This document shows positions 5,542 to 10,997 of a stretch of 10,997 bases of DNA, piece after piece. Within the stretch, counting starts at the first letter, position 1, and each line of letters begins with the position of its first letter. Location: the NCBI GenBank assembly GCA_964493095.1, contig CAZBNG010000074.1:1-10997 (forward strand). Reading direction: 5' to 3'. Made by a program: the position numbers and the translations under genes. Below the pieces are notes generated by a model that was given only the letters and a program-made list of their open reading frames with translations, ran no database searches and was not told where the DNA came from. This stretch comes from CAYXSX01 sp964493095 (GTDB lineage Bacteria > Pseudomonadota > Alphaproteobacteria > Micavibrionales > Micavibrionaceae).

Positions 5542-7635
5542 TTATGCTGCTTCCAGACGGGCGAATTCGTGATCGGGGGCCAATAAAGGGTTATGGTAGC
5601 GGAAATTCATATTAATCGTGCCATTAGGTTTCAAACCAAGACTCGCCTCATTAAATTTTTTCAACATACTTTCACGTTGAGCCCGTTTAGGCGTGAGAAT
5701 TAGCTCTTCCACAAGCTCAGCAGCTTCTTCGGTGCTTATACGGCGCGCCAGCTCTTTTATATGCGGAACCATACCCACACCTACTGACAGATGACGTAGT
5801 CCTAGGCCTACCAGCAGAGCAAAATGTGAGCAATTTGTAGCCATGTCGCCGCAAATGCTAAGCTCCCGTTCGTTTGGAACGTTTTCTATGATTTCCCTTA
5901 ACGCCCTCAAAACCTGAGGGTGCGTAGGGTCATATTCTGTACTGGCTTCATCGCCATAACGGTCAAAGCCTCTTAAAGCTGGAATTAGATCATTCGAGCC
6001 AATGGAGTAAAACTTTCCTTGAATATCCTTAATATCACGGGCGATTCCCGGTGTTTCGACCATAGGGCCAAGCTTTATCGTTTTTAAAGCATCGTTGGTG
6101 ATTTCTTTAGCGACTTGTAGATTTCTGATGGCGCTTTCATCAAGCTGTAATGCTTCTATAAGTGGTTTTGATGCCTCTTCATCAAGTTTCCATGCCTCTA
6201 AAATCTGCGTAATTGCTTCTTCATCAAATTTCAATTGGACTAAAGCACGTCTGGTTGCTTCTTCCCCGAAAATTGTTCGCATTTTTTCAAATTGTTCTGA
6301 GTCCCGTACCATAGGAAACATGATGCAGATCTTGCTTTCAGGATATTCGTCTAGCAAACGCAAGATGGCCCGCATCTGGCTACGAAGAAGATATTCTTGT
6401 CTTTTCGTATTTTTGGTTAAGTCTGGAAAAAGAGTTTGGATTTTATCGCCCGAAAAATCCAGGGTTCGAAAAGTGATAGGACGTTTATTTGCATTCAAAA
6501 GTACAGTTTCGAAAATTTCGTACCATAGATCTTCATCCGGCGCACGAAGACGGCCCAATACGGCGAGTTCTGTTCGGTAGAGGCCTATCGTGAGCGCGTT
6601 AACATCGTTCACAGCCAGAACCTCATCTGAGTAACCGGCATTGGCACTGATTTTAATAAGTTGCTTATCGGCTGTGGGAACTGCTTTTAAGAAGCCACCC
6701 TTGCCATCAGGCGTTTTTATTTTCGATCTTCTTTTAAGCTCATCTCTTTCCGCTTGCTCTATGGCTTGTTCTTGTTCGTACTCTCTCAAAGTGGACGGGG
6801 AGGGTAGATGTATGAGGAGATTGTTTGATCCGTCGATAATTATGCGGTCACCTGTTCTTATTTTTCTTCTTAGTTCTTCAGGAATGCGCATAGTAGTTAT
6901 GCGGGAGGATTTTGCTACGATCCATGCATGGCTGAGTTCTGTGCCTGTCGTATCTAATATTCCATGAAGGCGTGCTCCGATGCCGTTCGAATTTCGTAAG
7001 GAATGCAATTTGGCAACAGGAATAGATTGTAATACTGGGATAGAATCGTCAGGAGCTTGTTCTAACCTGCTCGAAATTCTTTCATTATGAAAGCCTTGCA
7101 ATAAATTATACTGAACATTTCCAACAAGATCGATTTGTCTTTGATAGTCGGCTTTTTGATCTTCTGGGAGCGTTTCTAATACAGCCTGCATTTGCATTTT
7201 ACGGTTTTCATAGTGGCCATATGCTGCAAACTCAGCGCTTTGTCCGGTTTGAATGCTTTTGCTAATGTGGCTTTTTAAGCTGTCACTGGAGCTCAACATT
7301 TGCATTTCAGTAATCAGCATGCCTTCAACTTCGTCGCGCATTTCAATAGGCATCTTATTTACGTTTTCAAGCGCATAAGCATAATCGCTCAGTGTTCGAT
7401 TCATTGCTTCTTGGAATGCCTCGTCTTCTTGCCGAATATGTGCAATTTTGGCGTCTTCATCGGTATCTGGATCAAATTGCGTGGATACAGGCGGCACTAT
7501 TTCATCATTAACCACATAGGCAGTTCCGATAACAACTTGTTTGTAGCCGACCTTTAGGTTGTTATAGGTGTGTTCGCCAAAATGGCTGGCTTTTGCAAAA
7601 TCTGGAGACGGGGCGCTAAGCTCTGGGCTGCTCAT
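5542..7635 (-). CDS. PTS Enzyme I-like phosphoenolpyruvate-protein phosphotransferase
   Basis: Enzyme I autophosphorylates on a histidine with PEP and passes the phosphate to HPr. This 697-residue protein is longer than E. coli PtsI (575) and lacks the GAF domain of PtsP. Residues about 25-230 form a divergent N-terminal, HPr-binding-type region. The phospho-histidine is H236 in GTELSHAWIVAKS. The PEP-binding barrel keeps all expected residues: R354 in GLYRTEL, R390 in RTLDFSGDK, E527 in GPMVETPG, N548 and D549 in YSIGSNDLI, R559, and the acid/base C595 in ICGDMA. Between FPMVRD (440) and GPMVETPG is an extra segment made of three 14-residue repeats. The gene is visibly more AT-rich than its neighbours, has a weak ribosome site, and lies 87 bases after rapZ. 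No HPr or EIIA gene is in the window. Catalytic competence is likely; the phosphate acceptor is unknown. Confidence 0.85.
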   Translation of the reverse strand: MSSPELSAPSPDFAKASHFGEHTYNNLKVGYKQVVIGTAYVVNDEIVPPVSTQFDPDTDEDAKIAHIRQEDEAFQEAMNRTLSDYAYALENVNKMPIEMRDEVEGMLITEMQMLSSSDSLKSHISKSIQTGQSAEFAAYGHYENRKMQMQAVLETLPEDQKADYQRQIDLVGNVQYNLLQGFHNERISSRLEQAPDDSIPVLQSIPVAKLHSLRNSNGIGARLHGILDTTGTELSHAWIVAKSSRITTMRIPEELRRKIRTGDRIIIDGSNNLLIHLPSPSTLREYEQEQAIEQAERDELKRRSKIKTPDGKGGFLKAVPTADKQLIKISANAGYSDEVLAVNDVNALTIGLYRTELAVLGRLRAPDEDLWYEIFETVLLNANKRPITFRTLDFSGDKIQTLFPDLTKNTKRQEYLLRSQMRAILRLLDEYPESKICIMFPMVRDSEQFEKMRTIFGEEATRRALVQLKFDEEAITQILEAWKLDEEASKPLIEALQLDESAIRNLQVAKEITNDALKTIKLGPMVETPGIARDIKDIQGKFYSIGSNDLIPALRGFDRYGDEASTEYDPTHPQVLRALREIIENVPNERELSICGDMATNCSHFALLVGLGLRHLSVGVGMVPHIKELARRISTEEAAELVEELILTPKRAQRESMLKKFNEASLGLKPNGTINMNFRYHNPLLAPDHEFARLEAA
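6109..6234 (-). repeat. Three tandem 42-bp (14-residue) repeats inside the Enzyme I-like gene
   Basis: Residues 468-509 read as three consecutive 14-residue units: LKFDEEAITQILEA, WKLDEEASKPLIEA and LQLDESAIRNLQVA. The core pattern is L-x-[FL]-D-E-[ES] followed by a hydrophobic helix face. The DNA copies are diverged, so the duplication is not recent. The unit length and composition suggest short helices. Confidence 0.75.
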
Positions 7636-7667
7636 AACAATATTATCCGCATTATTTAAGGTAATGA

Positions 7668-7697
7668 GTCTTACAGGAAATATTAAAAATATGTCAA
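7668..7697 (-). promoter_or_regulatory. Candidate promoter of the Enzyme I-like gene
   Basis: On the minus strand a perfect TTGACA (7697-7692) is followed after 18 bases by TAAGAC (7673-7668), a poor -10 with three of six matches. The gap 7636-7722 is very AT-rich. If real, the gene can be transcribed separately from rapZ; otherwise it is read through from the accD-folC-rapZ operon. Confidence 0.35.
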
Positions 7698-7722
7698 ATT
7701 AAAAAGTCATAAAAATTTTAAA

Positions 7723-8565
7723 TTATTTCCCCACATCCCGGTGCACGACGTGGGTGAAGATGCCCTGGTCTTCGAACCAGGTTTTGAGCTGCTCCACGAC
7801 GAAGACGGAGCGGTGATGGCCGCCGGTGCAGCCGATGGCGATGGTGAGATAATTTTTTCCTTCCTCGCGGTAGCGGGGCAGAAGGGGTTTTATCAGATTT
7901 TTGAAATTCTTCATGAATTTCTCGAATGACGGGTCTTGCGCGATATAGGACCCTACTTCTTTGTCCAGCCCGGTTTTGGGTTTTAAAACTTTGTCCCAGT
8001 GCGGATTTTTCAGGAAGCGCACATCCATGATAATATCGGCGCCGCGCGGCGCGCCGTGCTTAAAGCCGAAGGAGAGCAGGGAAATCGTCATTTTCTTCGC
8101 GCCCTTATCCATGAAATGCCCTTCGAGGATATGGCGCAAATCGTGCACCGAAAGCTCGGTCGTGTCGATGGTAATCGCGGCTTCGTCGCGGATATGGCGC
8201 AGCAGGTTGCGCTCCTGCTTTATGCCTTCCACCACCGATTTATCGCGGGCGAGCGGGTGGCGGCGGCGGGTGGCGGAAAAGCGGCGCTGGAGCTCGCGCT
8301 TGTCGCAATTGATAAACACGATCTGGGCGTTGTGCCTGGCGCTGGCCTCCAGCAGGGCCTCGGGCGAAAACCCGCGCGTGCGGCTGTCGATACCTAGCGC
8401 GACTTTCTCGTTTTTGCGCTCGGCGAGCAGCGGATCGATCAGGGAAAGCGGATAGTTGTCAATGACCTCGTATCCAAAATCCTCCAGTGATTTCAGCACG
8501 GATGATTTGCCCGCCCCCGAAAGGCCGGTGACAATAACGAGGTTGCGTCTGGCTTTTTTACCCAT
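7723..8565 (-). CDS. rapZ: RapZ-family nucleotide-binding protein
   Basis: RapZ (YvcJ/YhbJ) is a P-loop protein; in E. coli it is an adaptor that directs RNase E to the small RNA GlmZ and so tunes glucosamine-6-phosphate synthesis, and its gene often adjoins PTS genes. The 280-residue length is typical. Walker A GLSGAGKS is at 14-21, a Walker B-like ALGIDSRTR at 56-64, and the family-specific C-terminal motifs DVRFLKNPHW (181-190) and GCTGGHHRSV (245-254) are intact. The E. coli basic tail used for RNA binding is not obvious here (end is HRDVGK), so an RNA adaptor role is not implied. The start lies three bases after the folC stop with no clear ribosome site, suggesting coupled translation. 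The Enzyme I-like gene follows, consistent with the usual link to PTS control. Confidence 0.95.
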   Translation of the reverse strand: MGKKARRNLVIVTGLSGAGKSSVLKSLEDFGYEVIDNYPLSLIDPLLAERKNEKVALGIDSRTRGFSPEALLEASARHNAQIVFINCDKRELQRRFSATRRRHPLARDKSVVEGIKQERNLLRHIRDEAAITIDTTELSVHDLRHILEGHFMDKGAKKMTISLLSFGFKHGAPRGADIIMDVRFLKNPHWDKVLKPKTGLDKEVGSYIAQDPSFEKFMKNFKNLIKPLLPRYREEGKNYLTIAIGCTGGHHRSVFVVEQLKTWFEDQGIFTHVVHRDVGK

Positions 8566-8568
8566 GAT

Positions 8569-9870
8569 TTAAGAAGTGTGCCTGATATCCTGCATAAGGT
8601 AAAGCGACCCGGTAACAAGAATGCGTTTGGGCGTTTGCGGGTTTTGTGCGGCGATGGCGGCGCAGGCCTCGCGCACGCTCTTGGCGCTCAGCGCGCCTTT
8701 GACGGCCTCGGGCTGCAGGCATTTTGAAACGCCATGCACGGGCACGATGGTCAGGCTTTTGGCGAGGGGACGCAGCGGCGTAATAAAATCGGCGGCGCTT
8801 TTATCGCCTTTCATACCGACCACCAGATGGAATTCGCAGGAATCCGTTTCAGCCCATTGGCGAATTTGCGCAGCAAGAACGGCGGCGGCGGAATCGTTGC
8901 ACCCGCCATCGTACCAAACTTCGCAACCCGGAAGATCGAACAGAGCGGAGATATTTTCCAGCCGCCCCGGCCAGTGAATATTGCGCATACCCTGTGCCAG
9001 TAATTCCTGATTCCAGACCTCAGGCAGGAGGTGGAGGGCGGCTAATGCCGCCCCGGCATTTTCGACCTGATGGGCCCCCAGAAGGCTCGGTTTGGGGAGG
9101 GTAATTTCCCGATTTTTGAATATGAAACGAATCATATCGTTTTGTGGATTTACGGCCCAGTTTTCAGGAAAAATATAAAGCGGCGCATTTTTCTTGCGCG
9201 CAATTTCCTTAAAAATTTCCATTCCGCCTTCTTTAATAAAATCAGGACTTTGAGGTGCTATAACGCACGGCACGTTTCGTTTTATTATGCCTGCCTTTTC
9301 TGCGGCAATTTTGCACAGCGTATCACCCAGATATTCGGTATGGTCGTATGAAATTTTACCAATCACGCACACGGCGGGAGCGGGCACAACATTGGTACAA
9401 TCAAGGCGTCCGCCGAGCCCGACTTCGAGCAAACAGTAGTCGGACTTTACCCTTGCAAAAGCAGCCAGCGCCATCGCGGTGGTGATTTCAAAAAACGTCA
9501 CTTTGCCCCCGGCATTAAGATCAAGGGCTTCATCAATGAATGCTTCCAGATCGTGATTGGAAATGACATTGCCGTTCATATAAAGCCGCTCGTTAAACTG
9601 CAGCATATGCGGGGAGGTGAAGGCGCTGACCGTTTTTCCGTGAGCTTCGAGCAGAGCGCGCAGCGTAGCGATAATCGAGCCCTTGCCGTTCGTACCCGCC
9701 ACATGGATAACAGGGGGCAGCGCGAGATGCGGGTTTCCAAAGGATTCAAGAAGTTTCAGGAAGGGCTTGTTAAAGCCCAGATCGACCTTTTTATCGCTGC
9801 GCAGGTCGTAGAGGGTGCGCAGTTTGGCCGCAAGGGTTTCGCTGGGGTGAATAAGGTCAGCCAGATACAT
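8569..9870 (-). CDS. folC: Bifunctional folylpolyglutamate synthase / dihydrofolate synthase
   Basis: FolC adds glutamate to dihydropteroate to make dihydrofolate and extends the polyglutamate tail of reduced folates, using ATP in the cytoplasm. The protein is 433 residues, normal for the family. The ATP loop GTNGKGS is at 59-65, followed by the omega-loop region TSPHMLQFNERLYMNG (85-100), FFEITTAMALAAF (126-138), EVGLGGRLDCTN (149-160), and the family block ISYDHTEYLG (173-182) with AAEKAGIIK (189-197), whose lysine K192 corresponds to the carbamylated lysine of the Mur-ligase-like fold. The C-terminal domain includes VWYDGGCNDSAAAVLAA. It begins 18 bases after accD, with no strong ribosome site, in the accD-folC order characteristic of alphaproteobacteria. 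Its product supplies folate to pathways such as that of PurU. Confidence 0.96.
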   Translation of the reverse strand: MYLADLIHPSETLAAKLRTLYDLRSDKKVDLGFNKPFLKLLESFGNPHLALPPVIHVAGTNGKGSIIATLRALLEAHGKTVSAFTSPHMLQFNERLYMNGNVISNHDLEAFIDEALDLNAGGKVTFFEITTAMALAAFARVKSDYCLLEVGLGGRLDCTNVVPAPAVCVIGKISYDHTEYLGDTLCKIAAEKAGIIKRNVPCVIAPQSPDFIKEGGMEIFKEIARKKNAPLYIFPENWAVNPQNDMIRFIFKNREITLPKPSLLGAHQVENAGAALAALHLLPEVWNQELLAQGMRNIHWPGRLENISALFDLPGCEVWYDGGCNDSAAAVLAAQIRQWAETDSCEFHLVVGMKGDKSAADFITPLRPLAKSLTIVPVHGVSKCLQPEAVKGALSAKSVREACAAIAAQNPQTPKRILVTGSLYLMQDIRHTS

Positions 9871-9888
9871 GGCAATGGCTCATGCGGG

Positions 9889-10971
9889 TTAAGAGGCCTT
9901 GGCGGATTTAGGTACGCTCCTTTTGGGGGCTTGCGTCTTTATGTCGCGTACGGATTTTTGCACGGCTTTCACCTGCTTTACCGCCTTGGCGGCGTCCTTT
10001 TTCTGCATGCGGGCGGCCCCTTCATCGGCGGCATGGGCGGCGGGCGGCGTTGCGCCGTTTGTTTTGCCGGCTGGGCTTAGACCCGGTCCGCGGGTTTTAT
10101 CAGTGGTTTTGCCCGGAAGTTGCGGGTTCATCAGCATGCCCAGAATGCGCACCAGCGTTTCTTTCATTTCACCGCGCGGCACCACCATATCGACCATGCC
10201 GTGTTCCAACAGGTATTCGGCGGTCTGGAAGTCCTTGGGCAGGATTTCGCGCACAGTTTCCTCAATCACGCGGCGGCCTGCAAAGCCGATCATAGAGCCC
10301 GGTTCGGCAATATGGATGTCGCCCACCATGGCGAAGGAAGCGCTGACGCCGCCTGTGGTGGGGTCGGTCAAAATCACGATATAGGGCAGTTTTTCGTCCT
10401 TCACCATTTCCACGGCGATGATGGAGCGCGGCATCTGCATGAGGGAGAGCATGCCTTCCTGCATCCGCGCGCCGCCGGAGGCGGGAATGACGATAAAGGC
10501 GGATTTGGTTTTAATGGCTTCTTCGGCCGCGCGCACCAGACCTTCGCCCACCGCCGCGCCCATGGAACCGCCCATAAAGCTGAAATTAAACGCCGCCACA
10601 ACAACGGGCAGGCCGCCCATTTTGCCCCGCGCAATGGTCAGCGCGTCTTTAAGTTCGGTTTTGGCCTGCGTGTCGCGCAGGCGATCGGCGTATTTCTTGC
10701 GGTCCCTGAATTTCAGGGGGTCGACGGCCACTTTCGGCAGGTCGATTTTATCGTATTTGCCGCCGTCAAACATCATGGCCAGGCGGCGGGCAACGGGCAG
10801 GCGCAGGTGATGGCCGCAGTGATAGCAGACATTGTGGTTTTCATCCAGATCGCGGTGAAACAGCATGCCTTCGCAGGCCGGGCATTTCTGCCACAGATTG
10901 TCCGGGACCTCTTTCTGGTCGCCGACAATCGAGCGAATACGCGGGCGGATAAAATTTGTTAACCAATTCAT
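9889..10971 (-). CDS. accD: Acetyl-CoA carboxylase carboxyltransferase subunit beta
   Basis: AccD is the beta half of the carboxyltransferase that, with AccA, moves the carboxyl group from biotin carrier AccB to acetyl-CoA, making malonyl-CoA for fatty acids. The four-cysteine zinc ribbon is complete: C30, C33, C49, C52. The carboxyltransferase core follows, with FMGGSMGAAVGEG (132-144), SGGARMQEG (165-173), PTTGGVSASFAMVGD (204-218) and EPGSMIGFAGRRVIEET (223-239). The protein has 360 residues against about 304 in E. coli; residues from about 287 onward form a Lys/Ala/Pro-rich, low-complexity tail. The ATG follows AAAGG about twelve bases upstream. In alphaproteobacteria the preceding gene is usually trpA, but only 26 bases remain before the window edge and no stop could be assigned to it. 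Confidence 0.97.
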   Translation of the reverse strand: MNWLTNFIRPRIRSIVGDQKEVPDNLWQKCPACEGMLFHRDLDENHNVCYHCGHHLRLPVARRLAMMFDGGKYDKIDLPKVAVDPLKFRDRKKYADRLRDTQAKTELKDALTIARGKMGGLPVVVAAFNFSFMGGSMGAAVGEGLVRAAEEAIKTKSAFIVIPASGGARMQEGMLSLMQMPRSIIAVEMVKDEKLPYIVILTDPTTGGVSASFAMVGDIHIAEPGSMIGFAGRRVIEETVREILPKDFQTAEYLLEHGMVDMVVPRGEMKETLVRILGMLMNPQLPGKTTDKTRGPGLSPAGKTNGATPPAAHAADEGAARMQKKDAAKAVKQVKAVQKSVRDIKTQAPKRSVPKSAKAS

Positions 10972-10997
10972 TCTAATTGCTTACCTTTGTTCTCTGA

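Noticed and set aside
5542..7635. Pyruvate phosphate dikinase or PEP synthase as an alternative identity for the Enzyme I-like gene
   Set aside because: There is no N-terminal ATP-grasp domain, and the order of the His domain followed by the PEP barrel within 697 residues fits Enzyme I.
10120..10962. A 280-codon plus-strand frame opposite accD
   Set aside because: It is an antisense shadow of accD, with implausible His- and Ala-rich composition.

Overview
The window reads as chromosomal DNA of an alphaproteobacterium. The strongest clue is the order accD then folC, which in that class usually follows the trp genes. The protein sequences of purU, ahcY, rapZ, folC and accD also fit. GC content is moderate but uneven: the housekeeping genes are GC-rich (one sampled 60-base stretch of ahcY is about 65 %), while the Enzyme I-like gene is much more AT-rich (one sampled stretch about 40 %). 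A finer taxonomic call cannot be made from the sequence alone. No rRNA, tRNA, insertion sequence, prophage or CRISPR array was seen.

Layout from left to right. Positions 1-1253 (minus strand) hold the 5' part of an unrecognised gene cut by the window edge, then purU (formyl-THF deformylase). Positions 1330-1555 (minus) hold a 58-residue acidic small protein with its own terminator. Positions 1730-2987 (minus) hold a compact type II restriction-modification pair: a BglII/BstYI-like endonuclease whose last 8 bases overlap the start of an MT-A70-type adenine methyltransferase. Positions 3181-3656 (plus) hold an unrecognised protein with one likely membrane segment; it appears to continue across a -1 frameshift at an A7 run and then meets ahcY tail to tail. 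Positions 3653-4975 (minus) are ahcY. Positions 5045-5540 (plus) hold an unrecognised 131-residue protein divergent from ahcY, followed by a terminator and possibly a 37-codon ORF. Positions 5542-10971 (minus) hold, in transcription order, accD, folC, rapZ and a divergent PTS Enzyme I-like protein.

Functional themes: one-carbon and methyl-cycle metabolism (purU, folC, ahcY), fatty-acid precursor supply (accD), nucleotide-binding and PTS-type regulation (rapZ, Enzyme I-like), and defence (the R-M pair, whose methyltransferase would produce the S-adenosylhomocysteine that AhcY removes).

The most notable points are an insertion of three tandem 14-residue repeats inside the PEP-binding domain of the Enzyme I-like protein, the R-M pair with endonuclease first and a possibly near-leaderless promoter, the frameshifted gene at 3181-3656, and the small acidic protein with an inverted repeat in its upstream region. 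I did not find convincing evidence of an entirely new system.
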